A stretch of 47,718 nt of DNA, from positions 1 to 47,718 of the forward strand of contig DBXP01000055.1 in NCBI GenBank assembly GCA_002309575.1, given 5' to 3'. Every line of letters starts with the position of its first letter. Within the stretch, counting starts at the first letter, position 1. The notes under the pieces were generated by a model. It did not search any database. It was not told the DNA's origin and saw only the letters and a program-made list of their open reading frames with translations. Of this stretch, positions 23,305 through 30,918 are shown one piece after another. This stretch comes from a bacterium UBP6_UBA1209 (lineage in GTDB: Bacteria; UBP6; UBA1177). The translations under genes and the position numbers were made by a program.

Positions 23305-24423
23305 ATGAAAAAACAGCTACTTACAATTTTCACGATTTTTGCAGTTCTATTTTTTATCTCCTGCGGCGGCGATAGCAATAAAGACAACACCGATACAGGA
23401 GACACATCAGAGCCGACAGACACCGGCGACACAACCGAACCAGCAGATACCGGCAGCACCGAACCGACTGATACCGGCAGCACCGAACCGACAGATACCG
23501 GCAGCACAGAACCGGCAGATACGGGCAGCACCGAACCGAATGACACCGGCAGCGACGATGAACCGGCAGATACCGGCAGCGACGATGAACCGACAGATAC
23601 CGGCAGCGATGATGAACCGGCTGACACCGCTTGTCCAGAAGAAGTACAGCAGTACGCAAAGTATCTCGGCAGATGGGCGCAGGAGATAATCCTCCATTCG
23701 AAATCTTCAACATCTCTCGCTAAAAACGTACCGAGCATCACGACAAGATATGTTCTCGCCGACTTCTACATCAACGACAAGTGTCAGCTTGATATGAAAA
23801 AGGTTGACAACAAACTCTGCAGAACCGACAACCGCACCGGTGACAACGTTGCAAACAAGGGAAACGTACTCTTCAACGAACCGGATTCAAAATTCAACAC
23901 GATTTTCCACCACTGGAAACCCTATGACATCGAAGGTCAGGAGGATATGCCTTACATTGAAATCAGCGAAGAAGGTGATTTCATAATCAATAAGGATTGG
24001 GAGCTTCGCGGTGCAAATATGACAAATCCTGCAACCGAAGAGATGCCCCAAGAAGACAACGATTCAAGAATTTTCGACCACGATCAGGACGGCAAAGCTG
24101 CATTTACGATTAAATTCAACGGCTTCGTAAGCGGTCCGATCTACTACGTTCAGAGACTCAGCCACATCTTCACCGGTCACTTTGTCGCTGACAACAAGGT
24201 CGAGGGCAACATCGAATGGACAGACGAGCAGTATGCTCACCAGGACACTCCAAACCTTACCCTGAAAGGTCAGAAGACAACAGAAACCTTCACTAACAAG
24301 TCAATATTCCAGTTCGTAAAGGTTGATGACGACATGAACTGCGAAACAATGCTTCAGCAGGTTGACGCAGGCACCCTTTTCGACCTCGTTGATCCGAATG
24401 CCGGCGACGCGACAGGAAAATAA
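23305..24423 (+). CDS. DTG-repeat lipoprotein, paralogue A
   Basis: 372 aa from the ATG at 23305, which follows TGGAGG. Signal MKKQLLTIFTIFAVLFFISC with lipid Cys at 20. Residues 31-107 form a stalk of nine TG(D/S)xxEPxD units. The globular domain (about 110-372) starts YAKYLGRWAQEIILHSKSST and contains RTDNRTGDN, NWELRGANMTNP-type segments, FTIKFNGFVSGPIYYVQRLS and LTLKGQKTTETF. Only a few Cys are present. The same domain is present in the next gene, so this is a tandem gene duplication. The function is unknown; a beta-rich extracellular domain on a flexible stalk is the most that can be said. Confidence 0.8.
   Translation: MKKQLLTIFTIFAVLFFISCGGDSNKDNTDTGDTSEPTDTGDTTEPADTGSTEPTDTGSTEPTDTGSTEPADTGSTEPNDTGSDDEPADTGSDDEPTDTGSDDEPADTACPEEVQQYAKYLGRWAQEIILHSKSSTSLAKNVPSITTRYVLADFYINDKCQLDMKKVDNKLCRTDNRTGDNVANKGNVLFNEPDSKFNTIFHHWKPYDIEGQEDMPYIEISEEGDFIINKDWELRGANMTNPATEEMPQEDNDSRIFDHDQDGKAAFTIKFNGFVSGPIYYVQRLSHIFTGHFVADNKVEGNIEWTDEQYAHQDTPNLTLKGQKTTETFTNKSIFQFVKVDDDMNCETMLQQVDAGTLFDLVDPNAGDATGK
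23395..23625 (+). repeat. 24/27-bp tandem repeat encoding TG(D/S)xxEPxD, 9 copies
   Basis: Nine consecutive in-frame units: two TGDTxEPxD, four TGSTEPxD and three TGSDDEPxD. Blocks of near-identical units (ST-type, then SDDE-type) show local expansion. Confidence 0.88.
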
Positions 24424-24502
24424 CAGGCGACACACATCTCACAAAAATATCTAATAAATTTAATGGCTTATTTTCTAAAAACTAAAATTTGAGGAGGTTT
24501 TT

Positions 24503-25609
24503 TTGTTAAAAAAATACTATATCTCTATCCTTATTATTATCTTTTCCACGCTCATGATCTCATGCGGAGAAGAGAGTGGAGAAACAGAAAAAGATGAAAA
24601 CGGGAATCCGGAAACAAGTGCGGAACCGACCGATTCTGATACCTCAAACGAGGAGCCGGCATCACAGCCAGACAGCGAACCTGAAAATCCGGCAGCTTCA
24701 GACAACGACAGTGAGGCCACCGGCGACGAACCGTCAGACGCTGAACCAACCCGGGACGAACAGCAGAACACAGGTGATGATGAGCCAACAGATTTCGAAA
24801 GCGATACTGAGCTTTTTGACAAATTTGTCGGCAGATGGGCACAGAAAATCATCTACCACTCCAGCTCAAGCACATCGCTGATGAAAAATGTTCCAAGCGT
24901 AACCGTTAGATACATCGTCGCAGACATCTTCGTCAACGACAGGGGCGAACTCGACATGGACAAGGTTGACCGCAGAACCTGCCGCACCGACAACCAGATC
25001 GGCACGAATGCACTCAACAGCGGAACTGTCCACTTCAACGAGCCGCAGTCAAAGTTCAACTACATCTACCACTACTGGAAAACCGCAGACATCCCGGGGC
25101 ACGAGGGCACTCCGTTTGTCGAAGTCGCGAAATCGGGTGATGATATTCTCTTCCGCGTCAACAAAGACTATGAGCTCCGCGGCGCAAATATGGAAAATCC
25201 GGAAACCGAGCCGATGATGACGAGCGACAGCGACCCGCGTATTTTCGATCAGGACGAGGACGGACATGCCGCCTTTACTGTCAAGTTCAACGGCTTTGTG
25301 AACGCTCCGATGTACTATGTCCAGCGTCTTTCATACGCTTTCAACGGCAAACTTACCGCCGAGGGCAGAATTGAGGGCAATGTCGAGTGGCTTGAGGATC
25401 AGTACACCCATCAGGAGACGCCCGACCTGACTTTGAGAGGTCAGAAAACCACAGTAACCTTTACCGAAAAAAGCCGTTTTCAGTTCATAAAAGTTGCAGA
25501 AGACATGGACTGTGAAACGCTTCTCGAAAAAGCCGATGCCGGAGAGATTTTCGACATCACGGATCCATACGCCGATGAAATCATCAACAACACGATAACT
25601 CACAAGTAA
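24503..25609 (+). CDS. acidic-stalk lipoprotein, paralogue B
   Basis: 368 aa starting at TTG (24503-24505) behind GAGGAGG. Signal with lipobox LMISC (Cys about residue 21). The stalk (about 22-105) is rich in Glu, Asp, Ser and Pro but not regularly repeated, unlike paralogue A. The globular domain aligns throughout with paralogue A: FVGRWAQKIIYHSSSSTSL, RTDNQIGTN, NKDYELRGANMENPETE, FTVKFNGFVNAPMYYVQRLS and LTLRGQKTTVTF. Both end with a D(M)xCETxL segment. The 79-nt gap between the paralogues is AT-rich with no clear terminator. The next gene, leuS, is convergent. Confidence 0.8.
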   Translation: MLKKYYISILIIIFSTLMISCGEESGETEKDENGNPETSAEPTDSDTSNEEPASQPDSEPENPAASDNDSEATGDEPSDAEPTRDEQQNTGDDEPTDFESDTELFDKFVGRWAQKIIYHSSSSTSLMKNVPSVTVRYIVADIFVNDRGELDMDKVDRRTCRTDNQIGTNALNSGTVHFNEPQSKFNYIYHYWKTADIPGHEGTPFVEVAKSGDDILFRVNKDYELRGANMENPETEPMMTSDSDPRIFDQDEDGHAAFTVKFNGFVNAPMYYVQRLSYAFNGKLTAEGRIEGNVEWLEDQYTHQETPDLTLRGQKTTVTFTEKSRFQFIKVAEDMDCETLLEKADAGEIFDITDPYADEIINNTITHK

Positions 25610-25667
25610 CTGTAATTATTTAAGAAAAACTAGTTCAGAACTGTCCCGAAAAACAATTATCCAGTTG

Positions 25668-28211
25668 TTACCCTACCACATTGACGAGTTTCCCAGGAAC
25701 ATAGATAACCTTTTTGATCTCTCCTGATTTCAGGAACTTGGAGAAATCCTTTGCACGGACAAGCGCCTCGACCTCGGCCGCTGTCGCCGATGTGCTGACT
25801 GAGATTTTGTCGCGGAGTTTGCCGTTTACCTGGATCACGATGGTCATCTCATCCTTGACGAGCGCCTCGTCGCTGAAGGTCGGGAAGGGGGTCGAAACGA
25901 TCTGCTCCATGCCGCAGATTTCGGCGAGCTCCTCGGTGATGTGCGGCGCGAAGGGGTTGAGAAGCAGGATTATAGTACGCAGCGACTCCGCGAGGACCGC
26001 CTTGTCATCCTCGGTTTCAGGTTTGAATTTGTAGGTTGCGTTGACAAGCTCCATGATCGCGCTGATCGCCGTGTTGAAGTGGAATCTTTCGATTTCGTCG
26101 CCCACCTTTTTGATGGTCTCGTGAGTCTTCGACCAAAGCTCCTTCGCCGCGCCGTCAACCTTATCCAACGGCTTTAATTTATTGATAATTTCGGCATTCG
26201 GAACCACAATGTTCCAGACTCTGAAGAGGAAGCGGTTGCAGCCGTCGACACCGTCCTCCGACCACTCCAGATCCTTCTCCGGCGGAGCAGCGAAGAGCAC
26301 GAATAGCCTTGCTGTATCCGCGCCGTATTTATCAATCAGCTGAAGCGGATCGACGACATTTTTCTTCGATTTGCTCATCTTCTCGACCCTGCCGACATTG
26401 ACCGGCGAATCGTCAGAAACCGTGAAGTATTTACCGTCCTTCTTGTAGACCTCGTCAGGATACAAGTAGCCGGAATCATTGGAATAAGATTCCATGCAAA
26501 CCATTCCCTGAGTGAGAAGGTTCTTTACCGGCTCCCTGAATCCGACATAGCCCAGATCGGCGAGAACCTTGGTGAAAAACCGCGTGTAGAGCAGGTGCAT
26601 TACCGCGTGCTCGACTCCGCCGATATACTGGTCGACCGGCATCGCATGGTCAACCTCGCGCCTCGAGAATGGAGCATCCGGACTCTTCGGGTCACAGTAT
26701 CTCATGTGGTACCACGAGCTCTCGACGAAGGTGTCCATCGTGTCAGTCTCTCTGGTCGCCTTGCCGCCGCAGACAGGACAGGTCGTCTCATAAAATTCGG
26801 GCATATCCTTGAGCGGGCTTGTTACGCCGCTGAACTCGACATTTTCGGGAAGCCTTACCGGAAGGTTCTCGATCTTTTCGGGAACGGTGCCGCACTTCGG
26901 GCAGTTGATCATCGGAATCGGTGTGCCCCAGTATCTCTGGCGGCTGATCCCCCAGTCGCGCAGTCTGTAGTTGATGCCGATTCTCCCCTTCCCCTCCTTG
27001 ATGACGTAATCGCTGATCCTCTTCTTCGCGTCGGTCGATTTTGTGCCGTCGAAGATGCCGCTGTTTACGAGAATTCCGGGCTCGGTGTATGCCTCGGTGA
27101 GCGGCTCTGCGAGAGGCTTGTCCTCAGGCTGGATGACGATTTTTATCGGAAGGTCGTACTTCTTCGCAAAATCGAAATCGCGCTGGTCGTGAGCCGGAAC
27201 CGCCATGACGATTCCAGTTCCGTAGCCGGCAAGGACGAAGTTCGCGAAATAGAGCGGAATCTTCTCGCCGGTGAGCGGGTGAATCAGGTATTTTCCGGTG
27301 AAGAAGCCCTTCTTTTCGTAGTTCTCGTCGCGTGTCTCAAGGTGCAGACGCTTTACCTCGTCGATGAATGCCTGCATCTCGGCGCGGTTCGGAGCCTCCT
27401 CAAGAAATTTTGCCGTAAACTCGTGTTCGACCGCCATGCTGACGAAGGTTACGCCCATCAGCGTGTCGGGGCGTGTCGTGAAGACAGTCGCAGTCTCGTC
27501 GCTGTCGGCGAATTTGAAGTCGATGTAGGTACCAACGCTCCTTCCGATCCAGTTGCGCTGCATCTCCTTGACATTGTCTGGCCAGCCAGGAAGCTTGTCG
27601 AGGCAGTCCAGAAGCTCCTGCGCATATTCGGTGATTTTGAAGTACCACTGCTCTATTTTGCGCTTTTCGACAGGGCATCCGTGACGCCAGCAGATGCCGT
27701 TTTCGACCTGCTCGTTTGCAAGGACGGTGTTGCACTTCGGGCACCAGTTGACCTCGCTGTTCTTTTTATAGACAAGTCCGCGGTTGAACATCTCGATAAA
27801 GAATTTCTGTTCCCAGCGGTAGTATTCAGGCCTGCATGTCGCGGTCTCGCGGCTCCAGTCGTAGCTGAAACCAAGCTGGTAAAAGCGCTCGCGCATGTTG
27901 TCGATGTTGGCGTAGGTCCACTTTGCCGGCGGAATTTTGTTCTCTATCGCCGCGTTTTCAGCCGGCAGACCGAACGAATCCCAGCCTATCGGATGGAGGA
28001 CGTTGAAGCCTTTTCTGAAGTAGTATCTGGCAACGACATCACCTATCGAATAGTTTCTGACGTGCCCCATGTGAAGTCTGCCGGACGGATAGGGAAACAT
28101 CTCCAGCATGTAGTATTTCGGTCTCGGATCGTCTGCCCCCTTGTACTCAAAAACGCCCGATTTCCTCCATTTTTCCTGCCATTTTTTTTCAATTTCCTTG
28201 TGGTCGTACAT
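25668..28211 (-). CDS. leuS: leucyl-tRNA synthetase
   Basis: 847 aa, the usual bacterial length. It charges tRNA-Leu in the cytoplasm. The class-I signature 1 is HMGH (about residues 47-50 in PYPSGRLHMGHVRNYSIGD). The CP1 editing domain has FTTRPDTLMGVTF, with the Thr-rich hydrolytic site. GTPIPMINCPKCG marks the zinc-type insertion. Signature 2 is KMSKSKKN (about 611-618). The C-terminal domain ends KVIYVPGKLVNVVG. Shine-Dalgarno GGAGG precedes the ATG. It starts 18 nt after the end of the TPR membrane-protein gene, so it probably shares that gene's promoter. Confidence 0.98.
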   Translation of the reverse strand: MYDHKEIEKKWQEKWRKSGVFEYKGADDPRPKYYMLEMFPYPSGRLHMGHVRNYSIGDVVARYYFRKGFNVLHPIGWDSFGLPAENAAIENKIPPAKWTYANIDNMRERFYQLGFSYDWSRETATCRPEYYRWEQKFFIEMFNRGLVYKKNSEVNWCPKCNTVLANEQVENGICWRHGCPVEKRKIEQWYFKITEYAQELLDCLDKLPGWPDNVKEMQRNWIGRSVGTYIDFKFADSDETATVFTTRPDTLMGVTFVSMAVEHEFTAKFLEEAPNRAEMQAFIDEVKRLHLETRDENYEKKGFFTGKYLIHPLTGEKIPLYFANFVLAGYGTGIVMAVPAHDQRDFDFAKKYDLPIKIVIQPEDKPLAEPLTEAYTEPGILVNSGIFDGTKSTDAKKRISDYVIKEGKGRIGINYRLRDWGISRQRYWGTPIPMINCPKCGTVPEKIENLPVRLPENVEFSGVTSPLKDMPEFYETTCPVCGGKATRETDTMDTFVESSWYHMRYCDPKSPDAPFSRREVDHAMPVDQYIGGVEHAVMHLLYTRFFTKVLADLGYVGFREPVKNLLTQGMVCMESYSNDSGYLYPDEVYKKDGKYFTVSDDSPVNVGRVEKMSKSKKNVVDPLQLIDKYGADTARLFVLFAAPPEKDLEWSEDGVDGCNRFLFRVWNIVVPNAEIINKLKPLDKVDGAAKELWSKTHETIKKVGDEIERFHFNTAISAIMELVNATYKFKPETEDDKAVLAESLRTIILLLNPFAPHITEELAEICGMEQIVSTPFPTFSDEALVKDEMTIVIQVNGKLRDKISVSTSATAAEVEALVRAKDFSKFLKSGEIKKVIYVPGKLVNVVG

Positions 28212-28229
28212 CGTTCCTCCAAACGTAAA

Positions 28230-30674
28230 TCATATATCCTTCAGCGGGACATTAAACCTGTAATTCTTCTTCAAAAAGTTGACCAGATACCTCTTGTTAG
28301 CCTCTTTCAGCTTTTCGCAGATGTCCGATATGCGGTCGACCTCCTTTTCTCCGAACGGATTTTTTTTCATCAGATTTTTATTAAGATAGCTGACGATCTT
28401 CCTCTCCTCGCCCTGAGAGACCATGATCTCAGCATTCAATAAAACCAGATAGTTATGATAGTTGAACTCACCCGGCGAGAGGTATTTTTCGTTTTCGAGA
28501 ATATAGTTGAGCCCGTTCTGCGTCTTTGTCATATCGCCCTGGTAGTAGGTGATTTCCGCTGCAAACGCCAGAGCCGGAAGATAGAACTTGTTGCACTCGA
28601 GCATCGCATCGATCATCGCGAAGGTCCGCTGCTTGTCGCCCAGATTGCGGTAAGCCTCCGCCTTGAGATAGAGCAGCGCCGGCTCGCAGCGGTTGATCTC
28701 GGCCATCATCTTGTCGACCTCGCGTGAGACGAACTCGTATTCGCCCGCCTCCTTCTGCTTGATCTGTTCCCTGACAAAGAGCCAGAGCTTGTCGTTGTTT
28801 TTGCCGATTTCGAGCTTCGAATCCGCCTTGTCGAAAAGCATGTACCTGTTGTAGATCTCGTTCAGCTTTTTGCGCGCCTCCTTGTTGTCTCCGAGCTTTT
28901 CAAGAGTCCCGACAGCCTGGAAAACAGCTCCGTATTTGAGATACTCATCTATTATTTTGAACCTGTTCTCTTCACTCTCAAGCGAGTAAATCCTCTCCAA
29001 AACCTTAATGATTTCAGGTATTTCATTCTTTAAGGTCAAGACATCGAAGAAGGCGTAGAGAATCTCCAGACTGTCATGGTTCTTATCGAGAAGCCCCTTG
29101 AGCTGGTTGAAGTAGATGTCATCCTTCGTAAGCCGGTATTTCATCCGCAGAATCTTTGCCGTCCGCTCGATTTCCGGCTCCTTTTCGTTTATCTTTTCGT
29201 ATGCCGCAGCAGCCTCCTCGAGATAGCCGTTCTTTTCGCTGCACTCGGCTCCCTTCGCAAAGACCTCATCGTCGATATCGTTCTGGAAGAACTGCTGAAG
29301 CTCGTGGTATGCGAAATAGCAGCTGCTGTAGTCGCCGTTCGCAAGGGCTGTTTCAAGGACCAGCTTGATGTCATCCGCGCTGCGGTTCGTATCCATCTTC
29401 TCCTTCATGTAGAGAGCCATCCTCGCAGCTTCAGCAGGGTTTCTCTGAATAAAATCGTGAACGATTTCACGGCAGAAGAATCTCCCGGGGCAAGCGGAAT
29501 AGAAGCCGTCGGCAATTACGTCGTCACGCTTCGCGGCCTCGCCCAGAGCGACCTTCGCCTCGCCGTAAAGATAACGCTCCCTGCTGAGGGCCTTCCAGTT
29601 GTTGAGAGCCGTGAGATCGCTCTCGATGTCATCAAGCGTTTTTTCGGATTCGACCGCCATCCTCGACTTTATCAAGATCTCAAGCTTTTGGGAGAGCTCG
29701 TAAAGCGGAAATGCCGCCAGTATCCTGTTGTTCAGGTTCTCCGCTGCCGAAAAATGCCTCTTACGAAGCATCAGAAGCGCTGTGTAAAAGCTCTGCCTAA
29801 GATTAGATTTAGTAATAATTTCAGGTTCTTTCAGTTCAAGAGCAGCAATTGCCGGCTCGGATTTCGGGAACTCGGAATCAAGCTTGTGGTAGAGCGCGAT
29901 ACCTGCCGGAGCCTGCCTCCCCTCGATCATATCGATAAGGTCGGAAAGTTCCCTCCCCTTGTCCGAAACAAGTGTCGAATAGATCCTGAACTGCGAAAGG
30001 ATCTCCTCCTCCTCCGCTCCGATGTGGAAGTCGTAGATCGCGAAGGCCTGCATCCAGAGGACCGCCTTTTTCAGGCTGTCGCCGAGCCCCTCGCGGATAT
30101 CCGCCATCTTGTAGTTTTCGACGACCGATTCGAACTCCGCATACGAAAGCGAAGTAAAATTCTCCTCAGGATTCTCCAGAAGCGTGCGGTACATCTGCTC
30201 CGGATCTTTTTTAAAGAGATACGAAAGCCCGACGACCAGGGCGATCAGAAGAACGAAAGCGATAAAAAAGTTCCTCAGACGGAGCCTGTTGTAGTGCGGG
30301 TCGTTTTCCGGTTTTTGAGGAACGATCGTAATGTTTTTAAGCACTTGAATCTTTTTGTTGTTTTCAGGTTCACCATCTCCTTCTATATCCGGATACTTTT
30401 CAAGCTCGCGCTTCGCCGCAAAGTGGTTCGGGTTCGCGGCAACGACCTTACGAAGCTCGCGGACACCCTCGGCTGTCTTGTCGAGGTTGAGAAGCGCAAG
30501 CCCCCGATAGTATGAAATTTCGGGTGTCGGAGTCCCCTCCCAGGCGGAGATCGTATCCTCGATCAGCTGCCACTCGGACTCCTTCCGGCAGACCTCAAGA
30601 AGATCGATAAGCACCGCCGGCGTCGGGTTTTTCTGAAACTCCTCAAGCGACACCTGAAGTTTTCTGCTCGCCAT
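28230..30674 (-). CDS. TPR-type protein with one transmembrane segment
   Basis: 814 aa. The N-terminal 110 residues are helical and TPR-like (SYYRGLALLNLDKTAEGVREL). One transmembrane helix follows at about 134-154 (RNFFIAFVLLIALVVGLSYLF). The remaining 650 residues are a long helical, Glu/Lys-rich solenoid with TPR-like pairs (YLEEAAAAYEKINEKEPEIE, LLYLKAEAYRNLGDKQRTFA). There is no signal peptide, so the N-terminus is probably cytoplasmic and the large solenoid periplasmic. I infer a scaffold role; no enzymatic motif is present. Shine-Dalgarno AGGAGG precedes the ATG. It leads an operon with leuS, driven by the predicted promoter at 30724-30751. Confidence 0.72.
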   Translation of the reverse strand: MASRKLQVSLEEFQKNPTPAVLIDLLEVCRKESEWQLIEDTISAWEGTPTPEISYYRGLALLNLDKTAEGVRELRKVVAANPNHFAAKRELEKYPDIEGDGEPENNKKIQVLKNITIVPQKPENDPHYNRLRLRNFFIAFVLLIALVVGLSYLFKKDPEQMYRTLLENPEENFTSLSYAEFESVVENYKMADIREGLGDSLKKAVLWMQAFAIYDFHIGAEEEEILSQFRIYSTLVSDKGRELSDLIDMIEGRQAPAGIALYHKLDSEFPKSEPAIAALELKEPEIITKSNLRQSFYTALLMLRKRHFSAAENLNNRILAAFPLYELSQKLEILIKSRMAVESEKTLDDIESDLTALNNWKALSRERYLYGEAKVALGEAAKRDDVIADGFYSACPGRFFCREIVHDFIQRNPAEAARMALYMKEKMDTNRSADDIKLVLETALANGDYSSCYFAYHELQQFFQNDIDDEVFAKGAECSEKNGYLEEAAAAYEKINEKEPEIERTAKILRMKYRLTKDDIYFNQLKGLLDKNHDSLEILYAFFDVLTLKNEIPEIIKVLERIYSLESEENRFKIIDEYLKYGAVFQAVGTLEKLGDNKEARKKLNEIYNRYMLFDKADSKLEIGKNNDKLWLFVREQIKQKEAGEYEFVSREVDKMMAEINRCEPALLYLKAEAYRNLGDKQRTFAMIDAMLECNKFYLPALAFAAEITYYQGDMTKTQNGLNYILENEKYLSPGEFNYHNYLVLLNAEIMVSQGEERKIVSYLNKNLMKKNPFGEKEVDRISDICEKLKEANKRYLVNFLKKNYRFNVPLKDI

Positions 30675-30723
30675 TAAATCCTCCTAAATCAGCAACTTTG
30701 AGACTGCTCGCCTCAAATGGAAC

Positions 30724-30751
30724 TTTTTATCTAAAAGGCTGTGAAAATCAA
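30724..30751 (-). promoter_or_regulatory. predicted promoter of the TPR protein-leuS operon
   Basis: On the minus strand TTGATT (30746-30751), a 16-bp spacer and TAAAAA (30724-30729), about 50 nt upstream of the start at 30674. Confidence 0.5.
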
Positions 30752-30895
30752 AATATTTTCTTTGTAATCGCGCAGGTGACAAAGAAAGAACTTGACTTTG
30801 CAGGCAGGCTGGTCAAGACTTTCGAAAATTGTTGAAAAAGGAGCTTAGATGACTGATATCTTTTGCGGAATGAAATTTTTTAAAACTATCGCCAC

Positions 30896-30915
30896 AGCGA
30901 TTATTAGCCATCGCT
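30896..30915 (+). promoter_or_regulatory. inverted repeat directly upstream of copA
   Basis: AGCGAT (30896-30901) and ATCGCT (30910-30915) are inverted with an 8-nt loop and end 3 nt before the copA ATG. It occupies the place where a Shine-Dalgarno would be, and none is visible. It could be a repressor operator or an RNA hairpin. It does not resemble CueR, CsoR or CopY sites that I know. Confidence 0.4.
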
Positions 30916-30918
30916 AAC

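Noticed and set aside
26595..28442. 615-codon plus-strand ORF opposite leuS
   Set aside because: Antisense shadow: leuS is certain on minus, and the ORF runs through both leuS and the neighbouring gene end.
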